From: Neobacillus vireti
GTDB taxonomy: Bacteria; Bacillota; Bacilli; Bacillales; Cytobacillaceae
Length of the DNA: 64,000 nt
Assembly (NCBI RefSeq): GCF_001026695.1
Contig: NZ_LDNB01000013.1
Location: 117,357-181,356 of the forward strand
Direction: 5' to 3'
Shown here: positions 9,118 through 18,771 of the stretch, in pieces
Position numbering within the stretch: the first letter of the stretch is position 1
Layout of the letters: each line of letters starts with the position of its first letter
The notes under the pieces: model-generated
The model's input: the letters and a program-made list of their open reading frames with translations, nothing else
What the model was told of the DNA's origin: nothing
Databases searched by the model: none
Position numbers and translations under genes: made by a program

Positions 9118-9741
9118 TTATTTATAAAAACATGTCGTTAAAACCTCGAAATACTCTTCTGCTTTGATTTGCAGTTGTTGAAAATCGATTTCGTGTGCGG
9201 ATGACAGCTTTACTTTGTTAAGCTCCTCTTCACTCAACTTTTCAAAGGTCCAGGTAATAATCTTGAGGATTTTTTTGACATCGACATCATCACGGAATTT
9301 CGACAAATCGATGCCTTCGTAAACTTTTCCAAAGTTGATATCCGTCAGTTCCTTTATCCTATTTCCTAATTCGATTTTAATTACAGTTGATTCCTCAAAA
9401 TAAGCCTCTTCGATAAACTTAAAGATGTCCGGGTACTGGCTGAGCAAGTCCATTTTGATCAATACCGCATGTCGAATTCTCTTAAAAAAATCTACTTCAG
9501 AAAAGTTGATTTTTTTGTAAAATTCTTCGGCAAGCAATTCGTAACAATAATCAAACAAAAATAAGTAAAGCTGCCTTTTGTTTTGGAAATAATGAAACAG
9601 CAATCCCTTTGATATGCCCGCTTCCTTTACGATTTCATTTGTCGAGGCCGTATCATATCCTTTCAGGGCAAATTCCTTTATGGCCGCATTTATGATTCGG
9701 TCTTGTTTTTCTTTATCTAGGTTGAGAAATTTCGAAAACAT
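9118..9741 (-). CDS. TetR-family repressor of the ABC-2 operon
   Basis: 207 residues. The N-terminal helix-turn-helix (RIINAAIKEFALKGYDTASTNEIVKEAGISKGLLFHYF, about 14-51) is a classical TetR DNA-binding domain, and the rest is the helical ligand domain. It is the first gene of the operon. Two inverted repeats overlap its own promoter, so it probably represses itself and the exporter until a ligand binds. The ATG at 9741 follows AAGGAGG. The inducer cannot be read from the sequence. Confidence 0.88.
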   Translation of the reverse strand: MFSKFLNLDKEKQDRIINAAIKEFALKGYDTASTNEIVKEAGISKGLLFHYFQNKRQLYLFLFDYCYELLAEEFYKKINFSEVDFFKRIRHAVLIKMDLLSQYPDIFKFIEEAYFEESTVIKIELGNRIKELTDINFGKVYEGIDLSKFRDDVDVKKILKIITWTFEKLSEEELNKVKLSSAHEIDFQQLQIKAEEYFEVLTTCFYK

Positions 9742-9765
9742 GGTCGTGTGTCCTCCTTTTTGGCG

Positions 9766-9818
9766 TTGACCACACTAGTCAATACGGTCATTATATTCCT
9801 GTTGACCCATACGGTCAA
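9766..9818 (-). promoter_or_regulatory. Near-consensus SigA promoter with two TetR operators
   Basis: Minus-strand -35 TTGACC (9813-9818), 17-base spacer and -10 TATAAT (9790-9795). A palindrome TTGACCCATACGGTCAA (9802-9818, plus-strand reading) covers the -35. A second pair of TGACC/GGTCA half-sites (9766-9791) covers the -10 and start region. The arrangement implies tight autorepression. Confidence 0.75.
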
Positions 9819-9929
9819 TAGGAGACAGGCTATACTTTTTACAAAAATATGAATTGTTTGCAATGGTTATAGTATGGCTTTTGGGGATGTGCTACGATGC
9901 AGGTGGACGTTATTTTTTGGAGGTGAAAG

Positions 9930-10932
9930 ATGATTAATGAAGTTAAAGCTAGAGATCGATCGTTGAAGTTAGAAGGATTAATTGCAGCGCAAAATCGCTT
10001 GCCGGCCGGCCACCCAATCTTGCCAGTCTTAGCCGCTAAGCAAGCATCCTTAGAAGCGGGTATTGGCGGCGAGGAAAGGGTCGCTGAGATCTTCCGGAAG
10101 CATCCATTTCCATTCGACAACCACATTTTTCACGACATATCCCCTTCAGCAGATGAAAAGTTTCAAATGGACTCCTATATGATGACCCCTTGGTATGGTA
10201 ACGTTTTAGAGGTTAAAAATATCGGTGGTGTCCTCGATTTCAAGGACAATCCCCCGCAGTTAATCCGCACCCGCGACGATGGACACAGAGATGGCTTTTC
10301 AAAGCCCTGTTGTCCAATTAGAACGAAACCGCGAATGTTTGACAGATTGGCTTAGAAGCCGGAACATCCATCTCCCAATCTATGGAGCAGTCGTACTCGC
10401 TTATCCGAAACAAATTGTCGGCGAACTCCCGCTAAAAACCAAGCTTTTATATCCTTACTTAATCCCCTCTTTTATTAAAAACATCCCTAGGAATACGAAA
10501 AAGTTGGATATCGAAACTTTCAATTGGCTATCGGCGGAACTTCTAAATAGTCACCAGCGTTTTATTCCGGACCCAATATGTGAGACGTATGATGTAAAGT
10601 TTGGGGACTTTCAAACAGGGGTAAGGTGCGAGACGTGCAGCCGATTCGGAATGATTAAACTGCCGAGGACATGGTCATGCCCTTTTTGCAATGCGACAGA
10701 TTGTCTCGCACATCAGAGAACATTATTGGAGTGGTTTTTGATTTATAAGAAGGATATTACGAATCGGGAGTGTCGGGAGTTTTTGGGGATTGAGGATATT
10801 CACACCGCCAAGCGTATTTTGCAAGGTATGAATTGGCAAAGCCAAGGAACTTTTAGAAACCGGTCATATATTATGAATTTCGATAATAATCATTTTGCTC
10901 AAAGTAAAGGGGGAATTTTTATCCGCCAGTAA
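9930..10932 (+). pseudogene. NERD-domain protein with C-terminal zinc ribbon, broken by a 1-base frameshift
   Basis: Two overlapping reading frames (9930-10355 and 10279-10932) together make one ~334-residue protein. The first gives the NERD nuclease-like domain (GIGGEERVAEIF, then the acidic/Lys core NVLEVKNIGGVLDF). The second continues it (EMAFQSPVVQLERNRE, PIYGAVVLAYPK) and ends in a CxxC...CxxC zinc ribbon (CETC, CPFC) and a helical tail. The switch lies near GATGGACACAGAG at about 10278-10290; removing one base would restore a continuous D-G-T-E-M-A-F-Q. The start has GGAGG at good spacing. Either the gene is recently inactivated or there is a base-call error. NERD proteins are thought to be nuclease-related; the function is unknown. 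Confidence 0.8.
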
Positions 10933-11182
10933 ATGACTCTTTTATACCAGTAATTTTGCTTGGCGCCAGATAGGATGCTTTACTCGCCAGTAATTTGCCT
11001 TTTCTCGCCAGTTATTGCTGCTCTTCCGCCAGTAAATGAATCTTTTTCGCCAGTAATTTTGATTGGCGCCAGATAAGTTGCCTTTCTCGCCAGTAATTAG
11101 CTTTTTCTCGCCAGTAATTAGCTTTTTCTCGCCAGTTATTGATGCTATCCCGCCAGTAAATGAATCTTTACCGCCAGTAAAC
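10922..11182 (-). repeat. Tandem array of 13 units of about 21 bp, core CTGGCGAGAAA (minus strand)
   Basis: Thirteen units beginning CGCCAGT or CGCCAGA on the plus strand follow each other at 19-22 bases. Variable parts recur in order: TAAATGA, TAATTTTG-TTGG, ATA-G-TTGCC, TAATT-GC, TTATTG-TGCT, and then the cycle restarts. The array fills the space between the NERD gene and pepT. Minus-strand reading frames through it give only repeated ITGEKKL peptides, which I regard as non-coding. Confidence 0.85.
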
Positions 11183-11276
11183 ATTACTAACGTATCGACC
11201 TCCGTAAAACGTGTAACCGCTCCCGCAAAATGATATGATATATATGAAAAAAACTTCATAAGGGGTGTGCGTAAAA

Positions 11277-12509
11277 TTGAAAAACGAATTGATTGAAAGG
11301 TTTACTTCCTATGTTAAAGTGGATACGCAGTCTGATGAAAATAGTGAGACTTGTCCATCCACTGAGGGGCAGTGGACGCTGCTTCGCATGCTGGTTGATG
11401 AATTAAAAACGATTGGCATGGACGAAGTTACGATCGATGAGAATGGCTATGTGATGGCGACATTGCCGTCCAACACAGAGAAGGACGTCCCAACCATCGG
11501 CTTCCTCGCCCATGTGGATACAGCGACTGATTTCACCGGCACGAATGTCAAACCGCAAATCGTTGAGAACTATGACGGCGGCGAAATCGCACTTAACGAG
11601 GCACTTAAAGTGATCATGTCACCAACAGACTTCCCGAGCCTTAAAGAGTATAAAGGACACACCTTAATCACCACCGACGGCACGACGCTGCTCGGCGCCG
11701 ACAACAAGGCCGGTGTCACCGAAATCATGACCGCGATGGCTTACTTAATCAACCATCCGGAAATCAAGCACGGTAAGGTCCGCGTTGCGTTCACGCCGGA
11801 TGAGGAAATTGGCAGGGGGCCGCATAAGTTTGACGTTGCGGCGTTCAATGCGAACCATGCTTATACCGTCGACGGCGGCCCGCTCGGCGAGTTAGAATAC
11901 GAAAGCTTTAACGCAGCTGGAGCAAAAATCACCATCAAAGGCACCAATATCCACCCAGGTTCTGCTAAGGACAAAATGGTCAACTCGATGAAAATTGCGA
12001 TGGAGTTACATAGTAAGCTGCCTGCACAGGAAGCACCAGAACACACCGATGGCTACGAAGGTTTCTACCATTTACTCTCCTTCAACGGTGATGTAGAACA
12101 AACGAAACTCAACTATATAATCAGAGACCATGACAAGGAAACCTTCAAGGCGAGAAAAACGACACTTGAAAACATTGTCAACGATCTTAAAGGGAAGTAC
12201 GGCAGTGACAACATTCTCCTCGGATTGAAAGATCAATATTACAACATGGGTGAAAAAATCAAACCGGTCATGGAAATTGTTGATATTGCTCAAGAGGCAA
12301 TGGAAAGCCTGGATATTAAACCGATTATCAAGCCAATCCGCGGCGGTACTGACGGCTCGCAGCTTTCCTACATGGGGCTGCCGACACCGAACATTTTTAC
12401 CGGCGGCGAAAACTTCCACGGCAAATACGAGTTTATTTCCGTCGATAACATGATTAAAGCCACACAGACGGTTATTGAAATCATCAAACTGACCGAACAA
12501 AAAGCTTAA
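11277..12509 (+). CDS. pepT: Peptidase T (tripeptide aminopeptidase)
   Basis: 410 residues from the TTG at 11277, which follows AAGGGG with good spacing. The GTG at 11265 overlaps that ribosome site and is unlikely. Dinuclear zinc M20 motifs are clear: GFLAHVDTA, the bridging [13 protein letters not shown], and [11 protein letters not shown], with a C-terminal [22 protein letters not shown]. It removes the N-terminal residue from tripeptides in the cytosol. Length matches B. subtilis PepT. It is monocistronic with its own terminator. Confidence 0.95.
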   Translation: MKNELIERFTSYVKVDTQSDENSETCPSTEGQWTLLRMLVDELKTIGMDEVTIDENGYVMATLPSNTEKDVPTIGFLAHVDTATDFTGTNVKPQIVENYDGGEIALNEALKVIMSPTDFPSLKEYKGHTLITTDGTTLLGADNKAGVTEIMTAMAYLINHPEIKHGKVRVAFTPDEEIGRGPHKFDVAAFNANHAYTVDGGPLGELEYESFNAAGAKITIKGTNIHPGSAKDKMVNSMKIAMELHSKLPAQEAPEHTDGYEGFYHLLSFNGDVEQTKLNYIIRDHDKETFKARKTTLENIVNDLKGKYGSDNILLGLKDQYYNMGEKIKPVMEIVDIAQEAMESLDIKPIIKPIRGGTDGSQLSYMGLPTPNIFTGGENFHGKYEFISVDNMIKATQTVIEIIKLTEQKA

Positions 12510-12523
12510 TTTTTAGAAAAAGA

Positions 12524-12559
12524 AAGCTAACCCGGAGCCACTTTCGGGTTAGCTTTTTC
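12524..12559 (+). terminator. pepT terminator
   Basis: Stem AAAGCTAACCCG / CGGGTTAGCTTT followed by TTTTC, 15 bases after the pepT stop. Confidence 0.9.
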
Positions 12560-12640
12560 TACGTCACTATACAATTGAAATGCACTTTTCACCAATCGAA
12601 GCGCAACAACCACCACCCAACAATTGAAGCACGCTATCCG

Positions 12641-13588
12641 TCAAGCGATTGAATAAAAAGCTTCTGCACACTGCTTAAGACAAGAAACAGTCTCTTCCAG
12701 CTGGGCATTCAGCTGCTCCACAGGCCATTTTCCAGCATCCGCTTCGAGGTCCTTGTGAATAAGCAAGATCATCCAAATCGAGAATACAGCTGAAAACAAA
12801 TAATACTCGTGCAAAAATGCCTCGCCATCAAGCTCCAGTTTCACCTCAGCAAGATAGGTTCGCAAAGCGCGCTCCCGAAACTGGCTCGTCATTTTTTTAA
12901 CAAACAGGGGATGGGACATGTCAAGCGCATGATACAAATCCCAGTAGGGGGTGTTTAGGTGCAGATGCTCCCAATCTAACACCATCAACCGATTAGCAGC
13001 GACCGCAAAATTCCCCGAATGCAAGTCTCCATGCGACAAAACCAATTTCTTTGAAAATACCAATCTATCAAACAAAGAGAAAATCGGCCGAACGTGCCGC
13101 TCCTCCATTTGCAATGCCGGTAGCAGCTGGAAAAATTTATCCTCCTGCCTGCTAATATCAGCAATAATCTCCTCAATCTGCGGTTTCAGACCCGAATTCG
13201 GCACATCCGCAAATTGGTCAGTCGGCAAGGAATGCCACCAGGCCGCCCATTTGACCACACCTAAAACAGTTTCCTCGTTAAAATCGTGTGAAAGCTGGCC
13301 AAGGTCCTCGAGAATCATCCAATTTAAATCCGGAGAATCACTTATCTGATAGGAAATGATTTTTGGAAAAATCGCCGGAAATGAGGGGAGAATATGCTCA
13401 TGGACCCACACCTCGCGGCCCAATTGACCGTTATTTGTTAATGGTTTGAAAATATAGCTTGCCGACGGCGACAAATAGAATCTTTCAACGAATCTTCCAT
13501 TCATCCCCTGATAGAGGGGTTCTTTCTTCGAGATTAACCCCTCATTTAACATCCCGTTGGCCAGGACAATATTATTAGGCAGCACCAT
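12641..13588 (-). CDS. Aminoglycoside-phosphotransferase-like kinase (APH fold)
   Basis: 315 residues. The kinase-like core shows the catalytic loop LSHGDLHSGNF (Asp and Asn at about 195-201) and the metal-binding VLDWEH about 15 residues later, both hallmarks of the APH/choline-kinase/fructosamine-kinase superfamily. The N-lobe contains YIFKPL with the ATP-binding Lys and a later REVWVHEHILP. Substrates range from antibiotics to sugars, choline and homoserine; nothing local decides. It lies 31 bases upstream of the yerD-like gene on the same strand. Confidence 0.8.
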   Translation of the reverse strand: MVLPNNIVLANGMLNEGLISKKEPLYQGMNGRFVERFYLSPSASYIFKPLTNNGQLGREVWVHEHILPSFPAIFPKIISYQISDSPDLNWMILEDLGQLSHDFNEETVLGVVKWAAWWHSLPTDQFADVPNSGLKPQIEEIIADISRQEDKFFQLLPALQMEERHVRPIFSLFDRLVFSKKLVLSHGDLHSGNFAVAANRLMVLDWEHLHLNTPYWDLYHALDMSHPLFVKKMTSQFRERALRTYLAEVKLELDGEAFLHEYYLFSAVFSIWMILLIHKDLEADAGKWPVEQLNAQLEETVSCLKQCAEAFYSIA

Positions 13589-13619
13589 AGACCACCCACC
13601 TATTCATATTCGTATAAAG

Positions 13620-15248
13620 TTACCCAACATCTAAATTCTCAGCTTCAGCAAAAAGCTGTCTTTTCGGAAACTCCTCCAAGGTGCCAGGCAGGGGAAACAG
13701 GTCGGACAATCTTTTCACTTGACCATCCTCCGTTTTAAAAACAATATGGTCGCGCGTGAATTTCCGCGGTGTATCGATGCCGCACGCAGCACCGAGGGCG
13801 TAAAGTCCTTGGCGGACATTGATAATATAATTCATCACACGCCATTGCTTTTCCTCTGGCACAAGTGCTTCTTGATATTTCGGGTCGGTCGTCGTGACAC
13901 CGGCCGGGCATTTACCGGTATGGCACTGCATCGCCATAATACAGCCATTGGCAATCATAAAGCCGCGCGCAGAGTTGACCGCATCGGCACCAATCCCTAG
14001 GGCAATCGCAATTTTATCAGCAGAAATTAGTTTCCCTGAAGCAAAAATTTTCAACTTATCACGCACGCCGAACTGCCATGCCTTGTCAACAACAGCCACT
14101 AAAGCCGGATAAAGCGGAAGTCCCATACTGTCGGCCATCGATTTGAAGGTAGCACCCGTGCCGCCTTCACCGCCGTCAACAGTGATAAAATCAGGATAGA
14201 TTTGCAGTTGATTCATCGCCTCGAAAAATTCATCGAGGTTCGAATGGTAGCCGACGACGATTTTGATGCCGACTGGTTTGCCGCCTTCTGCTTGTAATGT
14301 TTGGATAAACTGCAATGTTTCATAGGAATTATGCAAAAATGGAAAACGGTTCGGCGAATTAATCGTTTGCCCTACAGGCACCTTACGAATACTGGCCACC
14401 TTTGGCGTGACCTTTGAGCCTTCGAGATGACCGCCGCGGATTTTTGCCCCCTGGCCAAATTTAAGTTCAAATGCTTTCACATTTGGTTCGAGCGCCTTCA
14501 GCTTAAATTCTGCCAGTGAAAAATTCCCATCAAGATCACGAAAGCCAAATAATCCCGGGCCAATTTGGGCGACAACATCGGCACCGCTTTCTAAGTGTTC
14601 CGGCGCAATCCCGCCTTCACCGGTATTGATCCATGAACCGCCCGCCATACTGCTGCCACGGCCCGTCGAAAGGATATAGTGCTCCCCAACAGCTCCATAT
14701 GACGTTGCCGAGGCGCCGAATTGCCCACACAGACGCCATGGGAAATCACGCTCTGGACCAACGACAATAGCATCTTCTTCAGGAAAAAGCCAGCGGGTTA
14801 CCTCATCCTTTTCAATGTGCTCTCTTCGGGTAAACAAGCCTTCATGGTCAATTTTGTATTTCATCGCGTGAATTTTTTCTTGATTGTCGACCCTCAATTC
14901 TTCATTTAACAGCGGGAATAAACCGTTGGCGATATAATAGCCTGGTTTTTCAAAATCACGTTTGGAACCAAAGCTTAACAGGTCGCTGCGATATTTTGCG
15001 GAAAAAACAATCCCCAAGAAGTCCGCACGCGAAAAGGGACCGCTTCCATTATCGCTGTCAAACCAATATTGCCTAAGCTCAGGACCCATTTTTTCCAACA
15101 GGTAACGCATCCAGCCCAAATACGGATGGGCGCGGATAATCGAATGCTGCGGTTTTTTCGCGACAAAATGAAGCCAGATAAACAAACAAAGCGGACCAAC
15201 GATAAATACAGCCAATAAAATAAGCAAAACCGTCAATAACAAATTCAT
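13620..15248 (-). CDS. yerD: Membrane-anchored glutamate-synthase-like FMN protein (YerD type)
   Basis: 542 residues from the ATG at 15248. A longer start at 15278 would add ten codons that consist of a dispersed repeat, so I reject it. One N-terminal membrane helix (MNLLLTVLLILLAVFIVGP) precedes a GltB-like FMN-binding barrel: GASATSYGAVGEHYILSTGRG, FGQGAKIRGGHL, the FMN-site TVDGGEGGTGA, and a Cys cluster QCHTGKCPAG suited to an Fe-S centre. It has no glutaminase domain, so it probably uses another ammonia or electron source. Its neighbours gltC and gdhA suggest a role around glutamate, but the reaction is unproven. Confidence 0.82.
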   Translation of the reverse strand: MNLLLTVLLILLAVFIVGPLCLFIWLHFVAKKPQHSIIRAHPYLGWMRYLLEKMGPELRQYWFDSDNGSGPFSRADFLGIVFSAKYRSDLLSFGSKRDFEKPGYYIANGLFPLLNEELRVDNQEKIHAMKYKIDHEGLFTRREHIEKDEVTRWLFPEEDAIVVGPERDFPWRLCGQFGASATSYGAVGEHYILSTGRGSSMAGGSWINTGEGGIAPEHLESGADVVAQIGPGLFGFRDLDGNFSLAEFKLKALEPNVKAFELKFGQGAKIRGGHLEGSKVTPKVASIRKVPVGQTINSPNRFPFLHNSYETLQFIQTLQAEGGKPVGIKIVVGYHSNLDEFFEAMNQLQIYPDFITVDGGEGGTGATFKSMADSMGLPLYPALVAVVDKAWQFGVRDKLKIFASGKLISADKIAIALGIGADAVNSARGFMIANGCIMAMQCHTGKCPAGVTTTDPKYQEALVPEEKQWRVMNYIINVRQGLYALGAACGIDTPRKFTRDHIVFKTEDGQVKRLSDLFPLPGTLEEFPKRQLFAEAENLDVG

Positions 15249-15257
15249 TTCCCCCTC

Positions 15258-15273
15258 GGGTGTCAGGCACCAT
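15258..15273. repeat. Dispersed 16-mer, copy 1
   Basis: GGGTGTCAGGCACCAT lies directly upstream of the yerD start. Its exact reverse complement is at 22214-22229. The core GGTG(CCTGA)CACC can form a small hairpin. Confidence 0.7.
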
Positions 15274-15355
15274 CCCACTTTAATAACATATGTACATTAG
15301 TAATGTATATAATCCTAATTTTACCACAATGGACTACTTTTTGATTAGGAATAAT

Positions 15356-16261
15356 TTAATTTTGAAACCGATCTAAGATACTAAAAAACTCACCTAGAAA
15401 TTCATAAAACAGCTTTTCTGTCGGGAGCAGTTCGCGTTCACTGGGAATGATCACCCCTACGGTCCGGCTTACATTAGGTTCCGTAATCGGGATCTTGACC
15501 GTTGAACGCGGCAGGCTGTCAATTAAGGTGATTTCAGGAATCAGCGTCACCCCAAGCCCGGCTGAGACCAAGCCTTTAATCGCGTCAATATCCTGCCCCT
15601 CAAATGATACCTTTGGCTGGAATCCAAGCTGACTGCAGGCATTAACAATAATATCCCTCAAGACAAAACCGTTTGGAAAAAGGACAAAGGAATCATCGCG
15701 CAATTCACTTAATGTTATGATTCGATTTCCTGCAAGCGGGTGGGTATGCGGTATGAGCGCAACAATATTTTCAGTAAATAACGTTCTTCCTTTAATTTTC
15801 TTTTCCTTTTTCGGCACGGGACCAAGCAGCGCAAGGTTAAAATCGCCTTTTATGACACCATCAATTAAATATTGGTAGGACCCTTGATTCAGTTGAAACT
15901 TAACATCGGGATAGTGCTCGCGAAATGCGGAAACCGCTGTTGGTAAGGTGTAGGCCGCCAAACTGCTTGGAAAGCCAATCCGAATCGTTCCTTTCTCCGG
16001 ATCCAAAAATTCTTCCACTTCTCGTTTGGCATTGTCAATTAACTTCATCGCCTGCTCCATTTGCTCTAAAAATAGGGCGCCAATCGGGGTCAATCTTACA
16101 TTTCGTCCTTCACGGTGGAACAAACTTACGCCCAATTCCTCTTCCAAATTCACGATTTGTCTGCTGACGGCCGATTGGGCGACATGCAGGGCATGAGCGG
16201 CCTCCGTCACATGCTCTCTTTTAGCCACCTCAATAAAATATTGAATCTGTCGTAACTCCAT
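15356..16261 (-). CDS. gltC: LysR-family regulator GltC
   Basis: 301 residues from the ATG at 16261, which has AGAGGTGG with good spacing; the upstream start at 16282 lacks one. The N-terminus MELRQIQYFIEVAKREHVTE with AQSAVSRQIVNLEEELGVSL is the LysR winged helix, and the effector domain reads very much like B. subtilis GltC (DLALLGPVP-like, FVLFPNGFVLR, DAIKGLVSAGLGVTLIPE). In B. subtilis GltC activates gltAB, controlled by 2-oxoglutarate and glutamate. Here it is divergent from gdhA, so it probably controls that gene and perhaps yerD. Confidence 0.85.
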   Translation of the reverse strand: MELRQIQYFIEVAKREHVTEAAHALHVAQSAVSRQIVNLEEELGVSLFHREGRNVRLTPIGALFLEQMEQAMKLIDNAKREVEEFLDPEKGTIRIGFPSSLAAYTLPTAVSAFREHYPDVKFQLNQGSYQYLIDGVIKGDFNLALLGPVPKKEKKIKGRTLFTENIVALIPHTHPLAGNRIITLSELRDDSFVLFPNGFVLRDIIVNACSQLGFQPKVSFEGQDIDAIKGLVSAGLGVTLIPEITLIDSLPRSTVKIPITEPNVSRTVGVIIPSERELLPTEKLFYEFLGEFFSILDRFQN

Positions 16262-16300
16262 CAAATTCCACCTCTTTTCCAATCAATCTATTTTTAGCAT

Positions 16301-16350
16301 TAATCTTATCTATTTTTCATATTGCTTAGATTATTTTTCAATTATAAAAT
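16301..16350 (+). promoter_or_regulatory. gltC-gdhA intergenic control region
   Basis: For gdhA: -35 TTGCTT (16322-16327), 17-base spacer and -10 TAAAAT (16345-16350). Dyad arms AATCT (16302-16306) and AGATT (16328-16332) flank this promoter's upstream side, as expected for a LysR activator site shared by divergent genes. The site is inferred from geometry only. Confidence 0.45.
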
Positions 16351-16388
16351 AAAACGATAATAATATGAAGAATATTCGGATTATATAA

Positions 16389-17801
<1,413 letters not shown>

Positions 17802-17828
17802 AAATCTCCTTCCAAGGGGATTTTTTTA
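17802..17828 (+). terminator. gdhA terminator
   Basis: Stem AAATCTCCTT / AAGGGGATTT with a CC loop (one G-U pair), then a T run. Confidence 0.75.
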
Positions 17829-17893
17829 TTTGCATGCTTTCAATCGTGACTGGTTACATTAACATTGTTTCAATTCTCAAGGAGGTTTGCGAT

Positions 17894-18019
17894 ATGGATA
17901 ATAAAGATACCCATGAATTTGTTGAAAAACTGCAGGAAAATCAAGAAAAGGCAAAGAAAAATAAAGAACAACATGGCAGAGGAAACCCAAGCGAGAAACT
18001 GCCAAATCATAAGCATTAG
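17894..18019 (+). CDS. Small DUF4023-type protein
   Basis: 41 residues from the ATG at 17894, which follows AAGGAGG with 8-base spacing; an upstream start at 17834 lacks such a site. MDNKDTHEFVEKLQENQEKA and a GNPSEKLPNHKH ending match the very short, highly charged DUF4023 family of Bacillaceae (THEFVEK-QE-QEK...GNP--KLPN). The function is unknown. It sits alone between gdhA and the segregation module. Confidence 0.7.
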   Translation: MDNKDTHEFVEKLQENQEKAKKNKEQHGRGNPSEKLPNHKH

Positions 18020-18056
18020 TAGTGGAACCACTCTAACCAGCGATCAATTAAAACAA

Positions 18057-18086
18057 GCAGCCCCGCATTAATACAATGCGGGGTGC
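18057..18086. terminator. Bidirectional terminator between DUF4023 gene and parR-like gene
   Basis: Stem GCAGCCCCGCATT / AATGCGGGGTGC with loop AATAC. T-rich sequence follows on both strands; it closes both converging genes. Confidence 0.8.
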
Positions 18087-18091
18087 TCACT

Positions 18092-18757
18092 TTACTTATT
18101 CATATTCGCCAGAAACCCGCCAAGCAGGTCATCAATATCAGGTTCTTCTACTTCATCCGTTTGCTGAGGCTCCTGCTTGGCACTGTCCCAATCAAAGTTG
18201 TCGAGATCATCAGCACTATCATTTATGTCCATCTCCGCGGCGGCTTCGTCGCGGCCACTGAATTCTTCTTCAGTTGAAGCAGCTGCCTCGTCATAACCTC
18301 CAGCGATTGTTGCAGCAGGTTTGTTGTGACCGCTGATTTCTCCTTCAGTTGCAGCGGCAAGTCCCTCAGGAAATATTTCCTCCTGCAGATACAACGCCTC
18401 TTCAATATCCAGAGAGTTACTATTTAAGGCAGCGAGTAAGGAAGTCGACCGAACAGGATCCGAAATCAGCTGATAAAGAATACTTCCTAATAACGCCTCG
18501 GAATGCCCATGCTTTAACCAATCACGCTGTACCTTCGTCAACTTTTTCGGGAGCGGAATGGTTATAGACTCTTTTTCCCTTGAAAAAGAACTGCCTACAC
18601 CCTGCACGACAAACTCCGCCAGTTTACTGGAAAAGTTTCGCCTTTCAGTTTCCTTTAATTTTTGCAGCTGTTTTAAAATATGATCAGGGGTATCAGAAGG
18701 GACGCGAAAAGACAGTGCTTGGCCTCTGTTAATTTCAGTTGCGGCTGCTTTTTTCAT
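18092..18757 (-). CDS. ParR-like DNA-binding adaptor of a type II partition system
   Basis: 221 residues. Residues about 14-50 (LSFRVPSDTPDHILKQLQKL, then NFSSKLAEFVVQG) have the strand-helix-helix pattern of a ribbon-helix-helix domain. A second similar unit follows (ITIPLPKKLTKVQRDWL, then EALLGSILYQLIS). The C-terminal 90 residues are acidic with an imperfect repeat (EGEISGHNKPAA / EEEFSGRDEAAA) and end in DIDDLLGGFLANMNK, which could contact the filament. It starts 14 bases after the ParM-like gene, matching the parC-parM-parR order of plasmid systems. I infer ParR from fold pattern and context; direct homology is not verified. Confidence 0.65.
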   Translation of the reverse strand: MKKAAATEINRGQALSFRVPSDTPDHILKQLQKLKETERRNFSSKLAEFVVQGVGSSFSREKESITIPLPKKLTKVQRDWLKHGHSEALLGSILYQLISDPVRSTSLLAALNSNSLDIEEALYLQEEIFPEGLAAATEGEISGHNKPAATIAGGYDEAAASTEEEFSGRDEAAAEMDINDSADDLDNFDWDSAKQEPQQTDEVEEPDIDDLLGGFLANMNK

Positions 18758-18771
18758 CGAATCACCTTAAT

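Noticed and set aside
10922..11182. CRISPR array
   Set aside because: Units are about 21 bp in total with short, recurring variable parts; there are no 25-40 bp unique spacers and no cas genes.
10922..11259. A 105-codon minus-strand frame through the 21-bp array (ITGEKKL repeats) as a gene
   Set aside because: The 21-base period is a multiple of three, so any frame stays open. There is no ribosome site, and the peptide is only the repeat translated.
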